Below are positions 50,721 through 59,459 of a stretch of DNA of 64,000 nucleotides, in pieces; the stretch's first letter is position 1; each line of letters begins with the position of its first letter. This DNA comes from CAWIOX01 sp963837775. GTDB lineage: Bacteria; Pseudomonadota; Gammaproteobacteria; Burkholderiales; Burkholderiaceae_D. The stretch spans positions 186,001 to 250,000 of the forward strand of contig CAWIOX010000004.1 of assembly GCA_963837775.1 (NCBI GenBank). The letters are read 5' to 3'. Under the pieces are notes generated by a model. It made no database searches, was not told the origin of the DNA, and worked only from the letters and a program-made list of their open reading frames with translations. The position numbers and the translations under genes are program-made.

Positions 50721-51055
50721 TATCAAAAAAGACACAAAAACTGCACAAGGCCTCAAAACCATCAGAGCGCCCCGACAGACTGCTGTACAAAAAGCAAAAA
50801 TACTGTATAGTTCTGCCTTTGCTGCTGCAATACGCGGCAGAAAAAATAAATTTAGCAGCTTCGCAAGCCTGCGATACATCAAATTAGATGTATCGATCCA
50901 AAGCCCCCCGCCTTTTGTGTCAAACACGACACAGTCCCGGCGCAAAGCTTTTGTGCCGAAATTTCTTTGTCTTTTATCAAGTCATTTCGTTGGTTGGCGT
51001 TGCTATTTTGCGTTCCTCGCATTTGCATGAACGCTGATTTTCACGAAAGAAAAGA
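50721..51055 (+). promoter_or_regulatory. Long leader region of the RhlE-type helicase gene
   Basis: About 335 bp without a gene. A promoter-like pair CTGTAC (50783-50788) and TATAGT (50806-50811) has 17 bases spacing. This would give a leader of about 235 bases, containing the palindrome GATACATC-N6-GATGTATC at 50873-50894. Long structured leaders occur on cold-inducible helicase genes; that link is inference. Confidence 0.4.
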
Positions 51056-52471
51056 ATGACTTTTGAAGCCCTTGGTTTACACGCGTCCGTAGTTAAAGCA
51101 CTGACAGATGCTGGCTACACAAAACCAACTACTGTTCAAGAACAAGCGATCCCTGCCGCACTGCAAGGCCGTGACCTGATGGTTTCGTCGCAAACAGGCT
51201 CCGGCAAAACTGCCGCCTTCATGCTGCCTGCGCTGCACAAATTTGCCTCAATCGAACCAACTGTCGACGCAGCCAGCGCCAAGACGCCGAATCAGGAACG
51301 TCAGTCGGCCCGCTCACGCGGCGACCGCCCACGTTTTCAGCCTGCACAGCCAAAAATGCTGGTACTGACACCGACTCGCGAACTTGCGCTGCAAGTCACC
51401 AATGCTACCGAAAAATACGGCATCTACAATCGCCGCATCAAGGCCGTCTCAATTCTGGGCGGCATGCCTTACCCTAAACAGATGCAATTGCTGTCCAAGA
51501 ATCCGGAAATTCTGGTCGCCACACCAGGCCGCCTGATTGACCACATGGAATCTGGCAAGATTGACTTCTCCCAGCTGCAAATTCTGGTACTGGACGAAGC
51601 CGACCGCATGCTCGACATGGGCTTCATCGACGACATCGAAAAAATCGTCGATGCAACACCTAAAACACGTCAGACCATGCTGTTCTCCGCCACTCTGGAC
51701 GGCACGGTTGGCCGCATGGCCGAACAGATCACGAACAATCCACTCGTGATCAAAATCGCCGGCTCCGCCACCAAGCATGAAAATATCACCCAGAAGGTTC
51801 ACTTCGTTGATGACCTTTCCCACAAGAATCGCCTGCTCGACCATCTGTTGCGCGATGAAACCATGGATCAGGCAGTTGTCTTCACCGCTACCAAGCGTGA
51901 CGCCGACACCATCGCCGACCGCCTGAATATTGCCGGCTTCTCCGCTGCTGCATTGCATGGCGACATGCATCAAGGCGCACGTAACCGCACACTGGACTCA
52001 CTGCGCCGCGGACAAGTTCGCGTTCTGGTGGCAACCGACGTTGCTGCTCGCGGCATTGACGTTCCCGGCATCACCCACGTATTCAATTACGACTTGCCGA
52101 AATTTCCGGAAGACTACGTTCACCGCATCGGTCGTACCGGCCGCGCCGGCCGTAACGGCATCGCCGTGTCACTGGTCAACCACGCTGAAAGCATGAACGT
52201 CAAGCGCATCGAGCGCTTCACCAAGCAATTGATTCCGGCTGATGTGGTTGAAGGTTTCGAGCCTAAGAAAACAGCATCGCCTTCACGCTCGGCACACAAG
52301 CCAGGCGGCTGGAAGCCGGGCGACAACCGCACTGCTGCCAAACCAGGTCAACGCACATTCAGCAAGCCAAGTGCAGCTCCACGTAGCGGCGCCGGCGGTA
52401 ACGGCAGCGGCTACAAAGGCGCGCGCACTAGCGACACCGGCGGCGCACGTCGCTCATACAACGATCGTTGA
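51056..52471 (+). CDS. rhlE: DEAD-box RNA helicase, RhlE type
   Basis: A complete 471-residue helicase. SSQTGSGKTAAFMLPALHK, PTRELALQVTN, TPGRLIDHMESGK, LVLDEADRMLDMGFID, LFSATLDG, then ATDVAARGIDVPGITHVFNY and HRIGRTGRAGRNGIAVSL are present in order. The last 70 residues are basic and Gly/Ser-rich (SGAGGNGSGYKGARTSDTGG), a typical RNA-binding tail. It unwinds RNA duplexes during ribosome assembly or mRNA decay. A strong terminator follows. Confidence 0.92.
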   Translation: MTFEALGLHASVVKALTDAGYTKPTTVQEQAIPAALQGRDLMVSSQTGSGKTAAFMLPALHKFASIEPTVDAASAKTPNQERQSARSRGDRPRFQPAQPKMLVLTPTRELALQVTNATEKYGIYNRRIKAVSILGGMPYPKQMQLLSKNPEILVATPGRLIDHMESGKIDFSQLQILVLDEADRMLDMGFIDDIEKIVDATPKTRQTMLFSATLDGTVGRMAEQITNNPLVIKIAGSATKHENITQKVHFVDDLSHKNRLLDHLLRDETMDQAVVFTATKRDADTIADRLNIAGFSAAALHGDMHQGARNRTLDSLRRGQVRVLVATDVAARGIDVPGITHVFNYDLPKFPEDYVHRIGRTGRAGRNGIAVSLVNHAESMNVKRIERFTKQLIPADVVEGFEPKKTASPSRSAHKPGGWKPGDNRTAAKPGQRTFSKPSAAPRSGAGGNGSGYKGARTSDTGGARRSYNDR

Positions 52472-52507
52472 TATCCGCTAGCAACCGAGCATCTGCTTCA
52501 AACTGAA

Positions 52508-52540
52508 ACGGCCGCCAGAGCAATCTGGCGGCCGTTTTTT
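52508..52540 (+). terminator. Intrinsic terminator of rhlE
   Basis: ACGGCCGCCAGA pairs perfectly with TCTGGCGGCCGT around GCAA and is followed by TTTTTT. It separates rhlE from convergent senA. Confidence 0.93.
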
Positions 52541-52551
52541 ATTGCACTTAC

Positions 52552-53748
52552 TTACAAAGCGCAGGTGCGGAATCCGACAAACATGTCATCGCGCTGCGGC
52601 AGATAGAAATTGCGGTATTTCGGCGAACGCATACGCTCTCGCGTCACGAAGGAGGCTCCCCGCAACACCTGATGCGTGATGAACCAGGGCGCCGAATATT
52701 CCCGATAGGCACCCGGCGAAAATCCGGGATAAGGCTCGAACGGCGTGCAAGTCCATTCCCACAAGTCGCCCCAGCGAAACGCCGCATGCCCCGATTGCGC
52801 GGCGAACTCCCATTCGGACTCGGTCGGCAGTCGGCGCCCGATCCACGCGCAATAGGCCTGCGCCTCGAACAGGCTGACGTGACGCACCGGCTCATTGGCG
52901 GGCAGCGTCACCACCCGACCAAAACGCTCGGCACACCACCAATGCCCATCGTTCTGCCAGTAACGCGGCGCACTACGCTGTTGCTGCAGGAGCCACGCCA
53001 TGCCGGCGGCAGTCCAGAATTCCGGCCGCTGGTAACCGCCATCGGCAATGAATTCGCCGTACTCAGCATTTGACACTAGCGTCGCATCCATGCTGCATGG
53101 CGGAACATAGATCGCATGCGTCCATTGTTCATTATCGAATACAAAACCGCTGTTTGGCGCACTTCCCATCTGGAGCGTACCGCCGGGAAACCGGATGACT
53201 CCTTGCGACCATGACGGCGTTGCATAGCGGCTGATTGCCTGCGGCGCCTCCACCCCCAGAGTTTGCAAGGTATAAGCAAAAGCCTCGCCGTGCATGTCCT
53301 CATGCGCCAGCACCAGCCGGTACGGCGTGAGATCCACCTCTTCGCCCTGTACCCTGTCCAGTTTGTCCAGCACCCGGTCCAATACCTCATAACAATAGGT
53401 TTTGAGCGCGCCGGCAGTCGGCAAGTCCAGCAACCAACGCGTACGATGCGGCACCGTATTGGAATCGAACCAGTCGTCGCCCTTCGTCAGCAAAGAGTGG
53501 CGCCGCGCGGAGGCTGGATCACTCGATTGCGCCTCGCGCAGCACAAACCATTCCGCAAACCAGGCGACATGTCCCAACTCCCATAATGGCGGATTAACGA
53601 TAGGAATAAACGGCACATTGACAGGATCATCCAGTCCCGCAGCCCAAAAACAATCAAACAATGCGAGCGTATAATGCCTCGCATCCTGCAGGGCCTCGAC
53701 CAACTCTTGTGGCGAGGCATTTCGGAACGACGATTTGATCATGTTCAC
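52552..53748 (-). CDS. senA: Selenoneine synthase SenA (EgtB-like)
   Basis: A complete 398-residue protein with an N-terminal DinB-like domain and a C-terminal FGE-sulfatase domain. Probable iron ligands are His60 (LWELGHVAWF) plus His149 and His153 (LAHEDMHGEAF). The C-domain has LPTESEWEFAAQSGH, WEWTCTPFEPYPGFSPG and RGASFVTRERMRSPKYRNFY. It is distinct from the EgtB encoded at 58.2 kb. SenA is known to join hercynine and a selenosugar to a selenoxide, leading to selenoneine. The identity is supported by divergent senB and selD, 38 bp away. Start at 53748, or two codons later. Confidence 0.88.
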   Translation of the reverse strand: MNMIKSSFRNASPQELVEALQDARHYTLALFDCFWAAGLDDPVNVPFIPIVNPPLWELGHVAWFAEWFVLREAQSSDPASARRHSLLTKGDDWFDSNTVPHRTRWLLDLPTAGALKTYCYEVLDRVLDKLDRVQGEEVDLTPYRLVLAHEDMHGEAFAYTLQTLGVEAPQAISRYATPSWSQGVIRFPGGTLQMGSAPNSGFVFDNEQWTHAIYVPPCSMDATLVSNAEYGEFIADGGYQRPEFWTAAGMAWLLQQQRSAPRYWQNDGHWWCAERFGRVVTLPANEPVRHVSLFEAQAYCAWIGRRLPTESEWEFAAQSGHAAFRWGDLWEWTCTPFEPYPGFSPGAYREYSAPWFITHQVLRGASFVTRERMRSPKYRNFYLPQRDDMFVGFRTCAL

Positions 53749-53786
53749 CAGACAATTCTCGATGTGATACCCGCAGGGAACCCGTT
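53749..53786. promoter_or_regulatory. Short divergent control region of senA and senB-selD
   Basis: Only 38 bp separate the two start codons, so the two promoters must overlap each other or the coding starts. senB has AGGGA eight bases before its TTG. Such compactness suggests joint regulation. Confidence 0.5.
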
Positions 53787-54775
53787 TTGCTTAAACCGCA
53801 CATTCTCATTATTAGCCCGGCACTGGCAAAAGCCAATAACGGCAACTGGCAAACTGCCAATCGCTGGGCGCATTTCCTGCGCCAGCATTATCGGGTCAGC
53901 ATTGCGACGGTGTGGGAGGGCGCGCCCTGCGATGCGATGATTGCACTCCATGCGCGCCGCTCGGCGCCATCGATTGCCGCATTCGCTGCTGCCCGGCCCG
54001 ACTCCCCCCTGATTCTGGTGCTCACCGGCACCGACCTGTATCGGGACATCCAGACCGATGCTGCCGCACAGCGCTCGCTGCAACTCGCCACCCGACTGGT
54101 CATATTGCAGGCAGCCGGGCTACAGGAACTCGGTGCCGACCTGCACCATAAAACGCAAGTCATCCACCAGTCAACCCGCACCCTCAAACCTGTTACCCGT
54201 GCTCCATCTGCAAAACAGCGCCATTTCAATATTACGATGATCGGCCATCTGCGCGACGAGAAAGACCCGGCCACCTTCATGCGTGCAGCCAAACTGGTGG
54301 CATCCCGGCAAATAAGGCTGAACCACATCGGCGGCGCGCTGAGTCCGGAACTCGGCCAACTGGCAGAGCAAACCCAACGCGAAGAACACCGTTACCGCTG
54401 GCTCGGCAACCTGCCGCATGCCGCAACCCGTCAACGCCTGAAACACAGCCATGCGATGGTCATCGCCTCCAAAATGGAGGGCGGCGCCAACGTGATTATC
54501 GAGGCCATCACCAGCGGCGTGCCCGTATTGGCCAGCGACATCTCCGGCAACCGCGGCATGCTGGGCGATGATTATGCGGGCTATTTTCCGCCAGGCGACT
54601 GGCAGGAGCTGGCCCGACTGATCGACAGAACCGTGTCGGACCCGACGTTTCATGCGCAACTGCAAAGCCAATGCGCGGCACGTGCGCCTCTATTTCACCG
54701 GAACGGGAAAAAACCGCCGTGCTGCAACTGGTGGATAATCTGATTCATACGACACATTCAACGGAGCCAAAATGA
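53787..54775 (+). CDS. senB: Selenosugar synthase SenB, glycosyltransferase family (one frame break)
   Basis: About 329 residues. PHILIISPALAKANNGNWQT and ANRWAHFL are a family signature, LVLTGTDLYRDIQT the N-domain sugar-loop segment, and VIASKMEGGANVIIEAITSG the GT-B nucleotide-sugar binding segment near the C-terminus. SenB is known to make a selenosugar from UDP-sugar and selenophosphate. A break near 54697 precedes the true end, so that the stop overlaps the selD start (ATGA). The start is TTG at 53787. Confidence 0.87.
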
Positions 54776-55831
54776 ACGCACCAAGCGAGCCAAAAATCAA
54801 ACTCACCTCTTTTTCCCACGGCGGCGGCTGTGGCTGCAAGATTGCGCCGGGCGTATTGTCCGAAATCCTGAAAAAAACCAGCGGCTTTCCGGTTCCGAAG
54901 GAGCTGATGGTCGGCATCGAGACTGCCGATGACGCTGCAGTCTACTGGCTCAATGACGAACAGGCGCTGATTGCCACCACTGATTTCTTCATGCCGATTG
55001 TCGACGACCCCTATGATTTCGGCCGCATCGCCGCCACCAATGCGATCTCCGACGTGTATGCAATGGGCGGCACCCCGATCATGGCGCTGGCCCTGGTCGG
55101 CATGCCGATCAACAAGCTGCCGCTCGACGTGATCGGCGACATCATCCGGGGCGGCGAATCCATCTGCGCGGAAGCCGGCATCCCGATTGCCGGCGGCCAC
55201 ACCATTGACTCGGTGGAGCCGATTTACGGCCTGGTCGTCATGGGCCTGATCCACCCGTCCAAGGTCAAGCGCAATGCCGACGCCAAAGCTGGCGACAAGC
55301 TGATTCTGGGCAAACCGCTCGGCGTCGGCATCCTGTCGGCCGCGCTGAAAAAAGATGCACTAGACGCTGATGGCTATGCCGCGATGATCGAAAACACCAC
55401 CAAGCTCAACAAGCCGGGAAAAGCGCTTGTCCGATCTGCCCGGCGTGCATGCGCTGACCGACGTCACCGGTTTCGGCCTGCTCGGACACTTGCTGGAACT
55501 ATCGCGTGGTGCCGGACTGACGGCCAATCTGACGATGGCGCAGATCCCGCTGCTGCCGAACGTGCGCAAACTGGCTGAAAGCGGCTACGTAACCGGCGCC
55601 TCGATGCGCAACTGGGACGGCTACGGCCACGATGTCACCTTGTCGGATGGCGTCAGTCCGGTCGAGCAGATGCTGCTGACAGACCCCCAGACTTCCGGCG
55701 GCCTGCTGGTTTCCTGCGATGCATCGACAGTCGATGAGGTGCTGGCGCTGTTTGCGCGTGAAGGCTTCGCCCACGCCGCGGTCATCGGCGAAATGACGCA
55801 AGGCCCGGCCAGGGTACTGGTGACAGCATGA
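54772..55831 (+). CDS. selD: Selenophosphate synthetase SelD/SenC (one frame break)
   Basis: About 353 residues. GGGCGCKIAPGVLSEIL holds Cys20 and Cys22 and Lys23, the catalytic loop; ATTDFFMPIVDDPYDFGRIA and GGHTIDSVEPIYGL bind ATP and metals; DPQTSGGLLVS is near the C-terminus. A break near 55430 lies before GVHALTDVTGFGLLGHLLEL. SelD makes selenophosphate from selenide and ATP. In sen clusters the SelD homologue is called SenC; its overlap with senB indicates selenophosphate is made for selenosugar formation. No selA or selB is in the window, so a role in selenoproteins is open. Confidence 0.9.
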
Positions 55832-55883
55832 ATCGTTGACTGCAAAACGAAGCTTACTCACTAAAAATCCGCTAAATTCCCCA

Positions 55884-55911
55884 TTGACATGCATTCAGCT
55901 TTTCGCATACA
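55884..55911 (+). promoter_or_regulatory. Candidate leuA promoter
   Basis: TTGACA (55884-55889) and CATACA (55906-55911) with 16 bases spacing. A start site near 55918 would place the first Leu-rich frame almost at the mRNA 5' end. The -10 match is weak. Confidence 0.4.
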
Positions 55912-55920
55912 GTTGAATGC

Positions 55921-56007
55921 ATGTTGATCATCACTCTCTCCTCTCTGGTACTACTACACATCGGCGGCCCTGCGCTATCGATGCTGTCGCTACGCACGCC
56001 GCTATAA
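55921..56007 (+). CDS. Leucine-rich leader peptide upstream of leuA (first)
   Basis: A 28-residue frame beginning MLIITLSSLVLLHIGG. Nine residues are Leu, five of them by the rare codon CTA, and two CTA codons are adjacent. The frame has no ribosome site and starts close to the predicted transcript start, so it may be translated leaderless. Leu-codon stalling would be the signal of an attenuator, as in enterobacterial leuL. The role is inference. Confidence 0.6.
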   Translation: MLIITLSSLVLLHIGGPALSMLSLRTPL

Positions 56008-56136
56008 GCCCCTCCCGCAGTACCTGTTGTTTGATGGCTTTTCAAGCCAACCATTGTGAAATTCCAGAGATTGGCCCCCATGCACTTCAAGTCGAACCCG
56101 GCAACGATCATTCACGGCGCAACTGTCGCCCTGACG

Positions 56137-56208
56137 ATGCTCGTGCGTTCGCTGCGCTTGACACGACTGCTGCTACCGCTACCGACCGGTTGCCTGGCCT
56201 CGTGTTAA
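56137..56208 (+). CDS. Second leucine-rich small frame before leuA
   Basis: A 23-codon frame starting MLVRSLRLTRLLLPLPTG with CTG CTG CTA and a further CTA. It ends inside the hairpin at 56191-56222. It may be a second control peptide or a chance frame. Confidence 0.35.
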   Translation: MLVRSLRLTRLLLPLPTGCLASC

Positions 56209-56222
56209 GTGGCCGTCAGGCA
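56191..56222 (+). promoter_or_regulatory. Hairpin before leuA (possible attenuator)
   Basis: TGCCTGGCC and GGCCGTCAGGCA form a nested stem (TGCCTG/CAGGCA outer, GGCC/GGCC inner) around a loop that contains the stop codon of the second small frame. No T-run follows directly. It could be a pause or antiterminator hairpin. Confidence 0.45.
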
Positions 56223-56276
56223 GCCTGGTGCCACATCCGCAATTCCCGTTTTCATTAAAATTCCGAAGGACTCATC

Positions 56277-57971
56277 ATGATGTTGCACAATCCAGCTACG
56301 AAATATCGCGCTTTTCCACCCGTACAATTGACCAGCCGCACCTGGCCGGACAAAGTCATCACGACACCGCCGATCTGGATGAGCACCGATCTGCGCGATG
56401 GCAACCAGGCGCTGATCGAGCCGATGAGCCCGGAAAAGAAACTGCGTTTTTTCGAGATGCTGGTGAAGATCGGCTTCAAGGAAATTGAAGTCGGCTTTCC
56501 GTCCGCATCGCAAACCGATTTCGATTTCGTGCGCAAGCTGATCGAGGAAAACCGGATTCCCGCCGACGTGACCATCATCGCGCTGACCCAGTCGCGCAAT
56601 GAACTGATCGACCGCACCGTTGAATCGCTGCTTGGCGCCAAGCGTGCGATCGTCCATCTGTACAACTCGGTCGCACCGGCGTTCCGCAAGATCGTGTTCG
56701 GCATGTCGCGCGAGGAGATCAAGGCCATTGCCGTCAATGGCACCAAGCGCGTCAAGGAATTGGTTGCCGCCCATCCGGAAACCGAATGGGGCTTTGAATA
56801 TTCGCCTGAATCCTTCAGCCAGACCGAACTGGATTTCTCCAAGAACGTGTGCGATGCGGTGTCCGAAGCATGGCAGCCGACGCCGTACAACAAGATGATC
56901 TTCAACCTGCCCTCCACCGTCGAATGCAGCACGCCGAATGTGTACGCCGACCAGATCGAGTGGATGCACCGCAAGCTGGCACGCCGCGATTCGATCATCA
57001 TCAGCGTGCATCCGCACAATGACCGCGGCACTGCAGTGGCGTCAGCCGAACTGGCCGTGATGGCCGGCGCCGACCGGGTCGAAGGCTGCCTGTTCGGCAA
57101 TGGCGAGCGCACCGGCAACGTCGACCTGGTCACGCTGGCGATGAATTTATACACGCAGGGCGTGCATCCGGGACTCGATTTCTCCGACATCGATACCGTG
57201 CGGCAGTGCGTGGAAGAGTGCAACCAGATCCCGGTGCATCCGCGTCACCCGTATGTCGGCGACCTGGTGTTTACCGCTTTTTCCGGCTCGCATCAGGATG
57301 CGATCAAAAAAGGTTTCGCCAAGCAGAAGCCCGATGCACTGTGGGAAGTGCCTTACCTGCCGATCGATCCGGCCGATCTCGGGCGCAGCTACGATGCGGT
57401 GATTCGCGTCAACAGCCAGTCCGGCAAAGGCGGCATGGCGTACTTGCTGGAGCAGGAATTCGGCCTGTCCTTGCCGCGTCGCCTGCAAATCGAATTCAGC
57501 CGCGCGGTGCAAGCGGCGACCGATGCCAGCGGCAAGGAAGTCGGCGCCAGCGACATCCATGCGATTTTCCAGCGCGAATACCTGGATCTCCACACGCCGT
57601 ACGCGTATCACGGGCACCGCATGTCGGAAGAATCCGGGCAAGCTGCGTTGCTGCAGGTCGATCTGGCCCACCAGGGCCAGGCAGTGATGCGGCAAGGTAG
57701 CGGCAACGGCCCGATCGATGCGTTCATCAATGCACTCGGACTCGACATCAAGGTCATGGATTACCATGAACATGCGATCGGCGCGGGTGCCAACGCGCAG
57801 GCGGCCTGCTACATCGAATTGCGCCTGGACAACGGCCGCACCCTGTTTGGCGTCGGCATCGACAGCAATATCGTCACCGCGTCGTTCAAGGCGGTATTGA
57901 GCGGGCTGAACCGGCACATTGCGCTTGGCAAGCAGGATGAGCAGGCTGAAGCAGCGCTCGCTGCAGCCTAG
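56277..57971 (+). CDS. leuA: 2-isopropylmalate synthase LeuA (long form)
   Basis: A complete 564-residue enzyme. ISTDLRDGNQAL-like MSTDLRDGNQALIEPMSPE carries the metal-binding Asp; ISVHPHNDRGTAVASAEL the His pair; EGCLFGNGERTGNVDLVTLA follows. The C-terminal 150 residues form the leucine-binding regulatory domain. It condenses 2-oxoisovalerate and acetyl-CoA, the first leucine-specific step. The long form with the DRDGNQ-like start is typical of many betaproteobacteria. Upstream is a 445-bp leader region. Confidence 0.96.
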   Translation: MMLHNPATKYRAFPPVQLTSRTWPDKVITTPPIWMSTDLRDGNQALIEPMSPEKKLRFFEMLVKIGFKEIEVGFPSASQTDFDFVRKLIEENRIPADVTIIALTQSRNELIDRTVESLLGAKRAIVHLYNSVAPAFRKIVFGMSREEIKAIAVNGTKRVKELVAAHPETEWGFEYSPESFSQTELDFSKNVCDAVSEAWQPTPYNKMIFNLPSTVECSTPNVYADQIEWMHRKLARRDSIIISVHPHNDRGTAVASAELAVMAGADRVEGCLFGNGERTGNVDLVTLAMNLYTQGVHPGLDFSDIDTVRQCVEECNQIPVHPRHPYVGDLVFTAFSGSHQDAIKKGFAKQKPDALWEVPYLPIDPADLGRSYDAVIRVNSQSGKGGMAYLLEQEFGLSLPRRLQIEFSRAVQAATDASGKEVGASDIHAIFQREYLDLHTPYAYHGHRMSEESGQAALLQVDLAHQGQAVMRQGSGNGPIDAFINALGLDIKVMDYHEHAIGAGANAQAACYIELRLDNGRTLFGVGIDSNIVTASFKAVLSGLNRHIALGKQDEQAEAALAAA

Positions 57972-58065
57972 GTCAGACAGTAAAAAGGCTGCAATGCGCA
58001 CGCATTGCAGCCGATATCGGACGCCGATGCAGCAGTTTCAGGCCGTTCCGGATCGCCACAAGGCT

Positions 58066-58153
58066 TAAAATATACTCCGCACAGTATATTTAAACACCCT
58101 TATAAACCGTGCGGGAGACCGCATGTTTATGCACATACTCCCCAATTATTTTC
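58066..58153 (+). repeat. Dispersed intergenic repeat, copy 9
   Basis: Left box AATATACTCCGCACAGTATA, core GTGCGGGAGACCGCATG with TGCGG/CCGCA stem, right box CACATACTCCCC. It lies between convergent leuA and egtB. Confidence 0.82.
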
Positions 58154-58187
58154 GAATTCCAGCGGCATTCCGAGCCTGAATACATTC

Positions 58188-59434
58188 TCAGGCCGACTGC
58201 GCCAGCCGGATTCCGCTATACTGCCAGCGCGCCGTGGCCGGGAAGAAATTGCGGTAACTCTTGCGCGCATGGCCGGCCGGAGTCACGCAGGACGAGCCGC
58301 GCAGCACATACTGGTTGACCATGAACTTGCCGTTGTATTCGCCGATGGCGCCTTCGGCGGGCTGGTAGCCCGGGTACGGCGCATAGCTGCTGGCGGTCCA
58401 TTGCCAGGCACTGCCGAACCATCCGGCGTTGTCCGGCATCAACTGCGCCAGTCCTGCCGCGCATTCCCACTCGGCTTCCGTCGGCAGCCGGGCTCCGGCC
58501 CAGCGGGCATAGGCATCGGCCTCGAAATACGACAAATGGATCGCCGGGCGCTGCAGATCGAGCGGCTGCATGCCGTGCAGCGTGAATTCGCGCCAGCCGA
58601 ATGATTCCTGCTGCCAGTACAGCGGGTGCGACAGTTGATTGGCGCGCAGCCAATCCCAACCGTCGGACAGCCATAGCGCCGGATCGCGATAGCCGCCGGC
58701 TTCCACGAATGCCAGAAATTCGCCATTCGTGACCAGCCGCGATGCGATCGCGAAGCCCTCGACAAATTGCCGATGGCGCGGCAATTCGTTGTCGAAGCAA
58801 AAACCGTCGCCGGCATGGCCGATCGCCTGCAAACCGGCATCGAACCGCAGCCAGTCGAGATCAGGGGCAGGCTCGGCGGGACTGAACGGCGTGCTGGAAT
58901 AAGCCGGCCTGAGCGGATTCATCGACAGCAGATGCTTGACATCGGTCAGCATCAATTCCTGATGCTGCTGCTCGTGCTGCAGGCCGAGTTCGACCAGCGC
59001 GATGATGGCAGCGCTGCCTGCATCAGGATCTGCCCCTGACGCAGCCACCTGGGCCAGCAAGGCCGCCATCCGCTCATCCACATTGCGGCGATAGGCCTGC
59101 ACTTCTGCCAGCGACGGCCGCGTCAGCAAACCGCGCTGCGGGCGCGGGTGTTTTTCGCCGACGCCGTTGTAATACGAGTTGAACAAGATGCGGAAGTCCG
59201 GATGATGCGGCTTGAAATCGAATTCGAAGCGTTCCAGCAAGAAAGTTTCAAAAAACCAGGTGGTATGCGCCAGATGCCATTTGACCGGACTGGCATCCGG
59301 CATCGACTGCACGCAGCAATCCTCTTCGGACAAGGGAACCGCCAATGCCGACAGAATGGCTGCGCACCATGGCATAGCGTTCCGGCAACGATGCCGGAGA
59401 ATTTCAAGGCAATTGGTTCCATAGGCCGCTCCAT
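58188..59434 (-). CDS. egtB: Ergothioneine biosynthesis sulfoxide synthase EgtB (one frame break)
   Basis: About 415 residues. VKWHLAHTTWFFETFLLERF and LGLQHEQQHQELMLTDVKHL give the three His of the iron site; LPTEAEWECAAGLAQLMPDN, WQWTASSYAPYPGYQPAEG and RGSSCVTPAGHARKSYRNFF mark the FGE-sulfatase domain. A break near 59375 lies close to the N-terminus (PLSEEDCCVQSMPDASPVKW is in the main frame). EgtB joins hercynine and a thiol (cysteine or gamma-glutamylcysteine) to a sulfoxide. Directly after egtD, 26 bp apart. EgtC and EgtE are not seen. Confidence 0.9.
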
Positions 59435-59459
59435 CTTTCTTAAACCAGCCGCAAGCACC

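Noticed and set aside
52552..53748. Calling the 52.6 kb protein simply a second EgtB
   Set aside because: Its neighbours are a SenB-type glycosyltransferase and selD, and its iron-site helix differs from the EgtB at 58.2 kb.
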